This document shows, one piece after another, positions 41,558 through 51,087 of a stretch of DNA of 62,794 bases (positions within the stretch are counted from its first letter, which is position 1; each line of letters starts with the position of its first letter). The translations under genes and the position numbers were made by a program. Below the pieces are notes generated by a model. That model searched no databases. It was not told the origin of the DNA and was given only the letters and a program-made list of their open reading frames with translations. This DNA comes from an uncultured Eisenbergiella sp. (GTDB taxonomy: Bacteria; Bacillota; Clostridia; Lachnospirales; Lachnospiraceae): positions 1-62,794 of the forward strand of contig CAJUEL010000027.1 in assembly GCA_910585455.1 (NCBI GenBank). The letters are read 5' to 3'.

Positions 41558-42822
41558 GTTGATAGCCTCCCACTAATGATAAATTCTTCATGATAAACTT
41601 TCCTCTTAGACTTATCTTTTGAAAATTTTCCTTTTTCATCTCTATATGGTATACATATCCTCTTAGAAATAGTTCTTTTTCCAATTTTTATATCCTGAAA
41701 TCCACTATCTAATAAAGACTCCACCAAATGCTTAGAATTAAGAATCTTAACACCTTTATATTCTGTATCACCTACAACCAAAAAAAGCATTCCTTTATCT
41801 GTAAGCATCTTTTTACATCGCTTAACTGCATTTTGCATATCAATATAGTATCGTGCAACAGACTTAACTTTTGAGTTTGGCATTCCTATATTCTCCAATG
41901 CATCGATAACCTCTTTTCCTGTATTATTTAGTTGTTGAGCATCCAACATAAAATTATCACTATTATACACACTACCTATAGAGCCTTTTCTTAATTCTCT
42001 ATAATCATCTGCATACCCCAACCACAAGGATGATAATTGATGTAAATCTGCATACTCATAAGACGTTACATACGGAGGACTGGTAATAATCAAATCTGTT
42101 TCTGGAAGTTCCTTTTTCGCTAAAAAGTTTTCACAATTAATTACAATATGTGTATCCTTATCTTTTATTTCTGACAATGCTCGAATAAACTTATTTATTT
42201 GTTTATCAAACTGTAACATAACATCTATTTCTTTTTTTTCAGAATCTACCTGCGGTTTTATAGACTTTGTCAACCACTTTGAACAGGCTTTTAATATAGA
42301 AGAAAAAATACATTCAAAAGCTTCCCTATACTTACCATCAGGAATCTCTTCTATTATCGCCTGACGCAATTTATATAAATCACAATAAGTTACTTCATAA
42401 TACCAATATTTTAATCTGTCATTTGCTTCTTGGTACACATTAGGAGGCAACTCACATTTTTTAATATTCTCCAAAATTTGATTATAAAAATAAGTAATCT
42501 CATCTAAATTATAAGTATTACTTTTTGTTTTTGCAATAAGTGTTGCTACAGGGTTAATATCACATCCCCAAAAACTATACCCTCTCATCTTTGCTTCTAA
42601 AGCAACTGTACCGCAACCACAAAAAATATCTGACACTTTTTCTATTTGAACTCCCTCTTTTTCCGCATAATTAAGTGCTTTCCATGCAATAAATGCCGGA
42701 AATTTCGCTGGATATGCATGGATAGTATGCATAATTAATTCATTTCCTACGCAATCATTCCACTCCTCATCCACATTTATCTTTCTATAATCAAGTTCTT
42801 CAACACTGTTTATCTGCACCAT
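41554..42822 (-). CDS. TSPPY-type DNA methyltransferase
   Basis: 422 residues from ATG 42822, where AGAGG lies nine bases upstream; two in-frame ATGs further up are badly placed. SAM-binding motif I is SDIFCGCGTVALEAKMRG (about 58-75) with GCDINPVATLIA next. The catalytic motif IV is LIITSPPYVTSYEYADL (about 240), an (N/S/T)PPY type that methylates exocyclic amino groups of A or C. The order motif I then IV suggests a beta- or gamma-like class. It is the first gene of a coupled two-gene operon with the GHKL-nuclease and would protect host DNA. Target sequence unknown. Confidence 0.9.
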   Translation of the reverse strand: MVQINSVEELDYRKINVDEEWNDCVGNELIMHTIHAYPAKFPAFIAWKALNYAEKEGVQIEKVSDIFCGCGTVALEAKMRGYSFWGCDINPVATLIAKTKSNTYNLDEITYFYNQILENIKKCELPPNVYQEANDRLKYWYYEVTYCDLYKLRQAIIEEIPDGKYREAFECIFSSILKACSKWLTKSIKPQVDSEKKEIDVMLQFDKQINKFIRALSEIKDKDTHIVINCENFLAKKELPETDLIITSPPYVTSYEYADLHQLSSLWLGYADDYRELRKGSIGSVYNSDNFMLDAQQLNNTGKEVIDALENIGMPNSKVKSVARYYIDMQNAVKRCKKMLTDKGMLFLVVGDTEYKGVKILNSKHLVESLLDSGFQDIKIGKRTISKRICIPYRDEKGKFSKDKSKRKVYHEEFIISGRLST

Positions 42823-43236
42823 ATACTTCATCCTCTTCCATGTTACTAAAACTAATAATATTCTCTTCACGAAATTTAAAACAAAAATAATGACTATCTC
42901 ACATAATACTGTTTATCCACCTATTTATAGAAAATTTATAATGCTCTTTCTAATCTATTTTTCTTTATCTTGCTAAAATCAGCTTCCATAAAATATGCCT
43001 TTTCTAAAAATATCCTAACACACTCTTTCAATATTACTATAATATTTCAAGACTCATACATTATCAATATATTGCCAGTATACCAGAAAATCCCGCCTTA
43101 TAAAAGACGGGACTCTCATTAAATTATATATACTTCAACAAAAAGGTCTTTCCACTGTCCTTCCCGCAGATAATCACCATTTGCCCTACGAAAAGCCAGT
43201 GCTTGCTCATAATCTATCTTGAAATCAAAGTATAGA
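42823..43236. other. AT-rich gap between the methyltransferase and ppdK
   Basis: No full gene. A minus-strand frame (KECVRIFLEKAYFMEADF, ending near 42940) could be the tail of a small controller protein but has no credible start. A hairpin TCCCG-C-CTTATAAAAG-A-CGGGA lies at 43091-43112. The junction to GC-rich chromosomal sequence is near 43.2 kb. Confidence 0.4.
43119..43235 (-). pseudogene. Orphan C-terminal fragment after ppdK
   Basis: A minus-strand open frame reads YFDFKIDYEQALAFRRANGD and ends KDLFVEVYII. It begins at the ppdK stop codon without its own start, so it may be the tail of a gene cut by insertion of the island. Family not recognised. Confidence 0.25.
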
Positions 43237-45867
43237 TTACTTCCCCTCCCTACTGCATATAGCCGCCTGCGCTGCCGCCAGCCTTGCGATCGGCACACGG
43301 AACGGAGAACAGGACACATAATTCAAACCAACCTTATGGCAGAACTCCACGGAGGACGGGTCGCCGCCATGCTCGCCGCAGATGCCCAGCTTGATATCAG
43401 GTCTTGTGGCGCGTCCCTTGGTCGCCGCCATCTCCACCAGCTGTCCCACGCCGTTCTGATCCAGCTTCGCAAAAGGATCGGACTCATAAATCTTGCTCTT
43501 ATAGTAATCGACCAGGAACTTGCCCGCATCGTCACGGGAAAAGCCGAAGGTCATCTGGGTCAGATCGTTTGTGCCGAAGGAGAAGAACTCCGCCTCCTCA
43601 GCGATCTCGTTGGCAAGAAGCGCCGCACGGGGAATCTCGATCATGGTTCCCACATGGTAGGTGATGTCAGAATTTTTCTCCGCTTTCACCTTTTCCGCCG
43701 TCTCCACGATGACTTCCTTTACAAATTTCAGTTCCTTCTTATCGCCGACAAGAGGCACCATGATCTCGGGCACAACATCATAGCCCTTCTCTTCCTTCAC
43801 CTCGATAGCTGCTTCCATCACCGCTCTGGTCTGCATCCGCGCAATTTCCGGATAGGTTACGGACAGACGGCAGCCTCTGTGGCCCATCATCGGGTTGAAC
43901 TCGTGCAGCTCGTCACAGGTTTCCTTCACTTCCGCAACGGAAAGCCCCATATCCCTCGCCAGATCCTCGATATCCTTCTGCTCTGTGGGAACGAACTCAT
44001 GCAGCGGGGGATCAAGGAAACGGATGGTGACCGGTCTTCCCTCCATCACCTCATAAATTGCCTTGAAATCGCCCTTCTGGAAAGGAATCAGTTCCCTAAG
44101 CGCTTCTTCTCTGGCTTCCACAGTCTTGCTTAAGATCATCTTGCGGATCTTGGGAATTCTCTCCGGCTCAAAGAACATATGCTCCGTTCTGCAAAGGCCG
44201 ATGCCCTCCGCGCCAAGCTTGATGGCGTTTGCGGCATCCGCAGGAGTATCCGCATTGGTGCGCACCTTTAAGGTACGGAAGGAATCCGCCCATGCCATGA
44301 TGCGTCCGAAGTTGCCGCTGATGGAAGCATCCTCGGTACGGATATCGCCGTCGTAAATCTTGCCGGTAGAACCGTCAAGGGAAATATAATCGCCTTCATG
44401 ATACGTCTTTCCGCCCAGGGAGAAATGCTTCTCCGCCTCGTTGATCACGATATCGCCGCAGCCGGAAATACATGCCGTGCCCATACCGCGGGCAACCACA
44501 GCCGCATGAGAGGTCATACCGCCGCGCACGGTCAGAATGCCCTCCGCCGCATGCATGCCCTCGATATCCTCGGGGGATGTCTCCAGACGGACTAAAACAA
44601 CTCTTTCTCCTCTTTCATGAGCTTCCTTGGCTTCCTCGGCGGTGAAATACACCTTACCCGCAGCAGCGCCGGGAGACGCGGGCAATGCCTGCCCGATCAC
44701 GGTGCCTGCCTTCAAAGCCGCCGCATCAAAGGTGGGATGCAAAAGCTGGTCGAGGGATTTGGCTTCGATGCGCAAAACTGCCTCTTCCGGCGTGATCTTT
44801 CCTTCGTCCACCAGATCGCACGCGATCTGCAAAGCGGCGGGAGCGGTTCTCTTACCGTTTCTGGTCTGTAAGAAAAACAGCTTGCCGTTTTCGATGGTGA
44901 ACTCCATATCCTGCATATCTCTGTAATGATTTTCCAGCTTATTGGCGATCTCGATGAACTGCTTATAGCATTCCGGCAGATCCTCTTCGAGCCTGGTGAT
45001 CGGCTGCGGTGTGCGGATGCCCGCCACAACGTCCTCGCCCTGCGCGTTGATCAGATATTCCCCGTAAATGCCCTTGGCGCCGGTGGAAGGATTGCGGGTG
45101 AAAGCAACGCCTGTGCCGGAGGTATTGCCCATATTGCCGAATACCATCGCCTGTACGTTGACCGCGGTTCCCCAGTCGCCGGGGATGTCGTTCATCCTTC
45201 TGTATACGATCGCCCTCTCATTGTCCCAGGAACGGAATACCGCCTTGACGGCTTCCATCAGCTGTACGCGGGGCTCCTGCGGGAAATCCTCTCCCATTTT
45301 ATCCTTATAAATCTGTTTGAACCTGACGATCACTTCCTTTAAATCATCCGCCGTCAGCTCCGTATCGAAATGAACGCCCTTGCTTTCCTTGATATCGTCC
45401 AAAACCCTCTCAAACAGAGACTTCGGAACCTCCATCACCACGTCTGAGAACATCTGGATGAATCTTCTGTAGGAGTCATACGCAAACCGCGGATTGCCGG
45501 TCTTTGCCGCAAAGCCTTCCACGGAAATATCGTTGAGCCCCAGATTCAGGATCGTGTCCATCATGCCCGGCATGGATGCTCTCGCGCCGCTTCTGACGGA
45601 TACCAGCAGAGGATTCTGCGTATCTCCGAATTTCTTGCCCTGCCGCTCCTCCAAAATTGCCAGCTTTTCAAAAATCTGTTGCTGGATTTCTTCGGAAATT
45701 GCCCTGCCGTTATTGTAATAATCGGTACAGGCCTCCGTCGTCACCGTGAAGCCCTGCGGAACGGGCAGTCCGAGATTTGCCATCTCAGCCAGGTTCGCGC
45801 CCTTGCCTCCAAGAAGGTTGCGCATTCCCGCATTTCCTTCCTCGAAAAGATAAACCCATTTTGCCAT
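43237..45867 (-). CDS. ppdK: Pyruvate, phosphate dikinase
   Basis: 876 residues, full length. It interconverts pyruvate, ATP and phosphate with phosphoenolpyruvate, AMP and pyrophosphate; in Clostridia it serves glycolysis or gluconeogenesis. The N-terminal ATP-grasp domain opens KWVYLFEEGNAGMRNLLGGKGANLAEM. The phosphohistidine is in GGMTSHAAVVARGMGTA (about residue 452), and the C-terminal PEP/pyruvate domain has LGICGEHGGDPSSVEF with the catalytic Cys. AAGGGGGA precedes the start. It stands alone, upstream of the accessory island's right edge. Confidence 0.97.
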   Translation of the reverse strand: MAKWVYLFEEGNAGMRNLLGGKGANLAEMANLGLPVPQGFTVTTEACTDYYNNGRAISEEIQQQIFEKLAILEERQGKKFGDTQNPLLVSVRSGARASMPGMMDTILNLGLNDISVEGFAAKTGNPRFAYDSYRRFIQMFSDVVMEVPKSLFERVLDDIKESKGVHFDTELTADDLKEVIVRFKQIYKDKMGEDFPQEPRVQLMEAVKAVFRSWDNERAIVYRRMNDIPGDWGTAVNVQAMVFGNMGNTSGTGVAFTRNPSTGAKGIYGEYLINAQGEDVVAGIRTPQPITRLEEDLPECYKQFIEIANKLENHYRDMQDMEFTIENGKLFFLQTRNGKRTAPAALQIACDLVDEGKITPEEAVLRIEAKSLDQLLHPTFDAAALKAGTVIGQALPASPGAAAGKVYFTAEEAKEAHERGERVVLVRLETSPEDIEGMHAAEGILTVRGGMTSHAAVVARGMGTACISGCGDIVINEAEKHFSLGGKTYHEGDYISLDGSTGKIYDGDIRTEDASISGNFGRIMAWADSFRTLKVRTNADTPADAANAIKLGAEGIGLCRTEHMFFEPERIPKIRKMILSKTVEAREEALRELIPFQKGDFKAIYEVMEGRPVTIRFLDPPLHEFVPTEQKDIEDLARDMGLSVAEVKETCDELHEFNPMMGHRGCRLSVTYPEIARMQTRAVMEAAIEVKEEKGYDVVPEIMVPLVGDKKELKFVKEVIVETAEKVKAEKNSDITYHVGTMIEIPRAALLANEIAEEAEFFSFGTNDLTQMTFGFSRDDAGKFLVDYYKSKIYESDPFAKLDQNGVGQLVEMAATKGRATRPDIKLGICGEHGGDPSSVEFCHKVGLNYVSCSPFRVPIARLAAAQAAICSREGK

Positions 45868-45937
45868 TGGTCAGGTTCCCCCTTTGCTATAATAGTATTT
45901 GACGATGCGCCGGGTATGCGCATGTCCTCATAAAAAT

Positions 45938-45961
45938 ATTATAACATAACCTTTTTGACAA
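45938..45961 (-). promoter_or_regulatory. Promoter of ppdK
   Basis: Minus strand: an extended -10, TG-T-TATAAT (TATAAT at 45943-45938), preceded by TTGTCA (45961-45956) at a short spacing. The leader holds a small ATGCGC/GCGCAT hairpin. Confidence 0.5.
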
Positions 45962-46007
45962 TGCTTCACAAAATTTGTCGATGTATTTTGTATATTTTAT
46001 CCAAATT

Positions 46008-47705
46008 TTACCAAACTTCGTCCAGCAGCTCCTTCAGGCTCTCCCGCTCCTCCCGGATACGGTCGCGGTCTCCACCCTTTAACGCCTCCTCAAAACGCTG
46101 GATCTGATACTCCAGACGCCTGCGGTCCTCGCCCAAAAGCTCCTCATAGGTGCGCTCCGCCTGCAAAAGCACCAGCTTGTTTTCTTCCCTGTCCCTGGGC
46201 TGGATCTTTAAATAAGCCAGCTCCTCCATCCGCTCGGCGATCTGGGCATCGCTCATCTGATTCTCGGAGCCCTTGATGATGACCTTGCGGGTTTCTCCCG
46301 TGGAGATGACCGTCGCTTCCACCTCCAGAATGGAATTGATGTCATAGGTATAGGTGACATCCACGCTCTCCTTCCCGGCAGGTCCTTCGGGCACATCCAG
46401 CTCCAGCTCGCCCAGATAAAGGTTATTTTCCGCAAAGCGGCTCTCCCCCTGCAAAACCCGGATCCGGATCTTGTCCTGATTGTCGTGAGCCGTGTAAAAG
46501 CGCTCCGTCCGGCTCGCCGGGATGACCGTGTTGCGCTCGATGATCGGGCAAAAGTGCCCCGACTCCTTGACGCCATGCCCCAAATCCACCACCACGTCCG
46601 TTCCCAGCGTGAAAGAACAGACATCGGTCAGGATTACCTCCTTTACCGCTTCCTTACGCTCCTTCATCGCCGCCTGAATCGCCGCGCCGAGCGCCACCGC
46701 CTCATCCGGATTGATATTCGTGTCCGGGAACTTGCGGAACAGCTTGATCAAAAAATCCCGCACAATCTGCAGCCTGGTCGCGCCGCCGATCAATACCACC
46801 ACATCGATATCGGACAGCTTTAAGCGCGCATCGGAAAGACTGCGCTTGACCGGCTGCTTGATTTTATCCAGAAGCGGCTCACATGCCGCCGCATACTCTT
46901 TATAGGTAACCGTTGTCTGCTTTGTTGTCCGGCTTTCTTCGTCTACACCGAACATGCAGTGCATTTCCACCTGTCCCTCGTCGTTGAAAAGCCGTTTACA
47001 GCGTTCCGCCTCATTATAGAGGCGCACATTATCCCGGCGGCTTAAATCCTCCTGTTTCAATTCGCACTTTTTCATAAAAATTTTCAAAAGCGCTTCCGTG
47101 AAGTCCTCTCCGCCCAGATAGTTGTCCCCCGCTACCGCGCGCACCTCCAAAATATTGTCGTACAGCTCCAGAATGGACACATCAAAGGTGCCGCCTCCCA
47201 GGTCAAAAACCAGAAAACGGGTGTTTCTTTTTCTCTCATAAAGCCCATAAGCGATCGCCGCGGCGGTGGGCTCGCTGATGATCCGCTCCACCTTAAGCCC
47301 TGCCAGCTCTCCCGCGCGTTTGGTCGCCTTACGCCTTCTGTCGTCAAAATAAGCGGGCACGCTGATGACCGCCTCGGTCACAGTCTCTCCCAGATAGCTT
47401 TCCGCATCCTCCTTAAGCGCCCGCAGCACAAAGGAGGAAAGCTCCTCCGCCTTAAACTTGCGCTTGCCAAGCTTAAACTCCCGGTCGCTTCCCATGCTTC
47501 TCTTAAATGCGGCCGCCACGGTATCCGGATAGAGGCTGCGGCGCTCCTTCGCAGTCTCACCCACATATACGGTTCCTTCCTCATCCACACTGACAACCGA
47601 CGGGGTCAACGCCTGACCCAGCCGGTTGGGTATGATTTTGGGTCCGTCCTCCGTAAAAACAGCCGCCAGACTGTTCGTTGTGCCTAAATCGATTCCGATG
47701 ATCAT
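46008..47705 (-). CDS. HscC-like Hsp70 chaperone
   Basis: 565 residues, shorter than DnaK (about 610-640) and near HscC in length. Nucleotide-binding motifs: IGIDLGTTNSLAAVF, FLVFDLGGGTFDVSILEL, and VVLIGGATRLQIVRDFL. The substrate-binding beta domain follows (GKESVDVTYTYDINSILEVE); the C-terminal helical lid is shortened and ends without the EEVD-type tail. It is encoded 40 bp after a J-like/TPR protein, a pairing like HscC with its own J partners in Enterobacteria. It probably handles specialised clients rather than general folding. Confidence 0.92.
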   Translation of the reverse strand: MIIGIDLGTTNSLAAVFTEDGPKIIPNRLGQALTPSVVSVDEEGTVYVGETAKERRSLYPDTVAAAFKRSMGSDREFKLGKRKFKAEELSSFVLRALKEDAESYLGETVTEAVISVPAYFDDRRRKATKRAGELAGLKVERIISEPTAAAIAYGLYERKRNTRFLVFDLGGGTFDVSILELYDNILEVRAVAGDNYLGGEDFTEALLKIFMKKCELKQEDLSRRDNVRLYNEAERCKRLFNDEGQVEMHCMFGVDEESRTTKQTTVTYKEYAAACEPLLDKIKQPVKRSLSDARLKLSDIDVVVLIGGATRLQIVRDFLIKLFRKFPDTNINPDEAVALGAAIQAAMKERKEAVKEVILTDVCSFTLGTDVVVDLGHGVKESGHFCPIIERNTVIPASRTERFYTAHDNQDKIRIRVLQGESRFAENNLYLGELELDVPEGPAGKESVDVTYTYDINSILEVEATVISTGETRKVIIKGSENQMSDAQIAERMEELAYLKIQPRDREENKLVLLQAERTYEELLGEDRRRLEYQIQRFEEALKGGDRDRIREERESLKELLDEVW

Positions 47706-47745
47706 ACTGATTGCAATACTCCTTTCAAAGCGAGTCCTGTGTTAC

Positions 47746-50700
47746 TCATCCTCTTTTGCGCAGCGCGGCAAGCTTCGTGCGCACCTCACGATCCGTTCCG
47801 TTTTCCTTCAAAATCTCCTCATACAGACCGATTGCCCCCGCCACGCTGCCCTGGGCTGCCAGAATATCCGCCTCCAGCTCCATGGCGTCCGCGCATACAC
47901 AATGATGACAGCCAATGCAGCGCGGGTGCGGCCTCATCTCTCCCACAACCGCACGCGCCGTTTCCAGATTGCCCGCGTAAAGCTGCAGGCTCCCCAGGAA
48001 AAACATGCGCCGCAGCCGGTCCTCCAGGGGATTTAACCACCTTGCAAAGCCGCCATGATCCCGGTACCAGGCCAACGCCTCCTTCGCCCAGTGCTGTGCG
48101 CTTTGGTAATCCTGACTGAAAAAGAAAATATCCGCCGCCCTTTTACAGACTTTGGGATACTCCATATCCCCGGGCTGTGTATATCGCAGCGCTTCCCGGA
48201 TATGCCCGGCAGCCGTCTCATTCTCTCCCTGATACCAGGCAATCTCCGCCAGCTTCCATTCGTAGCTTTTCTTATCATAGCCCGCGCCACGGTAACGCTG
48301 CTTAAAAAACCGGGCGGCGCTTTCAAAATGTCCGGTACAGCAGTATACCTCCAGCACCTTTTCGATATATCTTCTGTTTTTTTCTTTAAAATACCCATCC
48401 AGAAATTCCAGCGCTGCCTGCCATTTCCCGGCGCTTACATACAGGGATACAATGTCGTCCACAAAGCTTTCCCGCCTCTGGGGAAACCGTTTCCAGTTTT
48501 CAAAAAACGCGTTCAGCGCATCCTCGTACCGATGCATCTGCCAGTATACCCTGCCCAGCATTTCGTAATGATAGGGCGCGGGATCCTGCTCCATATGCGC
48601 GATCGCCTGCTTTGCCTGCTCTTCCGCCTCAGGCAGACGGTTTAACAGACGGTACATCCGCGCCAGATTGCTATAGGCAAAGGGATCCGCGCTGTCCGCT
48701 TCCGCCGCCCGCACAAAATCCTGTGCCGCCGTTTCATAGTCCTGCGCCAGCACATATAAAAGTCCTCTTTCGATATAATCAAAGGAGCTGCCCCGATGCT
48801 CCACCATCAAAGACGCATACCGGACCGCTTCCTCCATATCCTCCAGGCTGTTCTTTCTCTCCATCTCGATCCGGTATATCCGCTCGATCCAGGTACAGCA
48901 GGCGGGATTATCCGGATTCAGCTCCACGGATTTTTTCAGATAAGGGAGAGCCTCCCGCACCTGATTGAGCCTGTAATAGCACTCTCCCACATTGGCATAA
49001 AAATGCGCCGTCTCATCATAGTCCTCTTTACAGCTCAGATACAGCTTAAGCGCCTCCGCGTATTGCTTTAAGTCTTTTTTGATGCCCGCCTTGATATAGG
49101 CATACATCAGCTTCTCCGGAAAAAGGGCGATCGCCTGATCAATCAAAGACAGCGCTGTATCATTTTCATCGATCCGCCAGTAATTTCTGGCGCGGTCGGA
49201 AAGAAAATCCGCCTGCTCGGCGACGCTCCAGCCCTCTTCCTTTCCTTCCTGACCGATGCTTTCGGCAAAGGAAAGCGCCTGTATCAGCTCCTCCTTTTTC
49301 TGCGCCTGATCCGCCATCCGGAAAAACCTGTACTTCTTCAGACATGCCGTCCGGATATTGTTCTCTTCGGCATCCGCAAGCAGACGATCCAGTTCCTCCG
49401 TCCGCTTCACCTGATAATATACCTCAGCCGCCAGCTCCCAGCTTCCCGCGTAATCCGGCTGCAGCTGCCGCAGGGCAAAATAATCCCCGATCACGCTGCC
49501 CGCATCAAAAAGCTTCGCGCTCGCCTTCTGATGCAGCATAAAGGCCGCCGCAAAATCCGGATATTTCTCCTTGAGCTCCTCACAGATTGTGCGGCATTCC
49601 TCGTATTTTTCCCATTCCAGATAAGCCAGGGCGCGGGCATAATCCTGCCCCGGATTATAGTGCGCCTCCTTCGCCGCGTCCAGCTCCCGCATCACCAGCA
49701 AAAAGGCTTCGTCCCGCTCTGTGCCTTCCTTCTCCTTCGCTTCCTCCTGATGAATCTGCGCCAGCATGGAATGACCGGTGGCAAGCCGCTCATGGTCATC
49801 CTCCCTCTCCTGCCCCTCTGTGGGCATCTGCTCTGTCAGCAGGCTGATCCAGCGCCCGATCAGCGGAACCGCCCTGTCATAACGCTTTCCGTAATAGAAA
49901 ACCTTTCCCATCAGGTTGGCATAGTCCTTCTCCGAAGCGGCGTCAGGCGTGATATGCTCCATCAGCTCCATCGCCTTTTCCGGCTCTTCGTCCTGTAAAT
50001 AACACCAACCCAGATCCATCCGTGCCTTTAGGTCTGCCGGATTTTGGGCAAGCTTTTCCTCCAGCGCACGGGAAAGACCGGCATTTACACCGTTCACCAG
50101 CTCCTTGCCTTCCTCGTCCAACGGATACGCGAGGATCACGTTGATGCACTCCTTGGCCGTCGTCCACTCCTGACGCTCCCGGTACCACTGCGCCAGCCTG
50201 CGGTTCGCCATATAATGCTTTTTATCCTCGCTGCGGATCCTTAAGTAAATCTCCGCCGCCCGGTCCTTGCTGCCGCTCTCCCAGAAATATTCGGCGGATT
50301 GATAACGCACATTCAGCGTATCGGCGAAGTCTCCCTGCAAAAGCGCCTCCACAATGGCATCTCCCTGCGCGGTCTCTCCCTTCGCCAGACAAAGCCTCGC
50401 TTCCATGATGGAGAGGGCGGGATGGGAAATCTGCTTTTCCTTCGCTTCCTGCAGAGTCTGTGCCATCGCTTCATAATTTTTTTCGTTCTCTTCCCTGCCC
50501 GCCTTGGAAAACAGGAAAATCCAGCCATCCAGATCCGCGTCGTCCGGTCCGGTCAGCTGTTCAAATTCGAAGTCCTCTCCCCGTTCCACCTTGCGCACCA
50601 CAAAGTCAATGAAATCCTTCGGAAACTTTTCATAGAATTTATCCCGGTCCGCCGTGATCTGGAGCCCTCTGTCCAGCTCCTTCCAGACCTGTGTGGGAAA

Positions 50701-51072
50701 ATAACAGTGCTTCATCAAAAAAACGACCATCTTTTCCCTGCAGTTTTCCTCTTCCTCCAGATCCAGAAATTCCGGCTCGGCAAAAAGCGCCCTCCAGGCG
50801 CTTTCATCCTGCCTTTTTGCCAGGGAATGATACAGAGCGGATGCCTTGCGCACAAAAAGACCGGAAGGCGTCTCATCCGTCTCTTCATCCTCCTTACCGG
50901 CCTGCGCTATAAGCTCCATAGCGCTTTCATAGGCCGCACGAAGCTGCTTAAAGCCCTCCGGATCATCCTCCGGATTGACCGTATGCAGCTTCTGCCTGTA
51001 TGCATTTTTAATTGCGTCCTCATCCTGCGTCCGCTCTATCCCAAGCACCGCAAAGACCTTTGCTTCATCCAT
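47746..51072 (-). CDS. J-like domain protein with TPR repeats, partner of the Hsp70
   Basis: 1,108 residues. The first 60 resemble a J domain: VFAVLGIERTQDEDAIKNAY is helices I-II, but the HPD tripeptide is replaced in KLHTVNPEDDPEGFKQLR. The rest is largely tetratricopeptide-like helical hairpins (for example EALKLYLSCKEDYDETAHFY and EALPYLKKSVELNPDNP), in two blocks. A Cys/His cluster near residue 1040 (HPRCIGCHHCVCADA) may bind metal. No membrane segment. It lies 15 bp after glyQS and 40 bp before the Hsp70 gene. It probably delivers bound clients to the Hsp70; without HPD, ATPase stimulation must differ or be lost. Confidence 0.85.
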   Translation of the reverse strand: MDEAKVFAVLGIERTQDEDAIKNAYRQKLHTVNPEDDPEGFKQLRAAYESAMELIAQAGKEDEETDETPSGLFVRKASALYHSLAKRQDESAWRALFAEPEFLDLEEEENCREKMVVFLMKHCYFPTQVWKELDRGLQITADRDKFYEKFPKDFIDFVVRKVERGEDFEFEQLTGPDDADLDGWIFLFSKAGREENEKNYEAMAQTLQEAKEKQISHPALSIMEARLCLAKGETAQGDAIVEALLQGDFADTLNVRYQSAEYFWESGSKDRAAEIYLRIRSEDKKHYMANRRLAQWYRERQEWTTAKECINVILAYPLDEEGKELVNGVNAGLSRALEEKLAQNPADLKARMDLGWCYLQDEEPEKAMELMEHITPDAASEKDYANLMGKVFYYGKRYDRAVPLIGRWISLLTEQMPTEGQEREDDHERLATGHSMLAQIHQEEAKEKEGTERDEAFLLVMRELDAAKEAHYNPGQDYARALAYLEWEKYEECRTICEELKEKYPDFAAAFMLHQKASAKLFDAGSVIGDYFALRQLQPDYAGSWELAAEVYYQVKRTEELDRLLADAEENNIRTACLKKYRFFRMADQAQKKEELIQALSFAESIGQEGKEEGWSVAEQADFLSDRARNYWRIDENDTALSLIDQAIALFPEKLMYAYIKAGIKKDLKQYAEALKLYLSCKEDYDETAHFYANVGECYYRLNQVREALPYLKKSVELNPDNPACCTWIERIYRIEMERKNSLEDMEEAVRYASLMVEHRGSSFDYIERGLLYVLAQDYETAAQDFVRAAEADSADPFAYSNLARMYRLLNRLPEAEEQAKQAIAHMEQDPAPYHYEMLGRVYWQMHRYEDALNAFFENWKRFPQRRESFVDDIVSLYVSAGKWQAALEFLDGYFKEKNRRYIEKVLEVYCCTGHFESAARFFKQRYRGAGYDKKSYEWKLAEIAWYQGENETAAGHIREALRYTQPGDMEYPKVCKRAADIFFFSQDYQSAQHWAKEALAWYRDHGGFARWLNPLEDRLRRMFFLGSLQLYAGNLETARAVVGEMRPHPRCIGCHHCVCADAMELEADILAAQGSVAGAIGLYEEILKENGTDREVRTKLAALRKRG

Positions 51073-51087
51073 GAAAATTCCCTGCCC

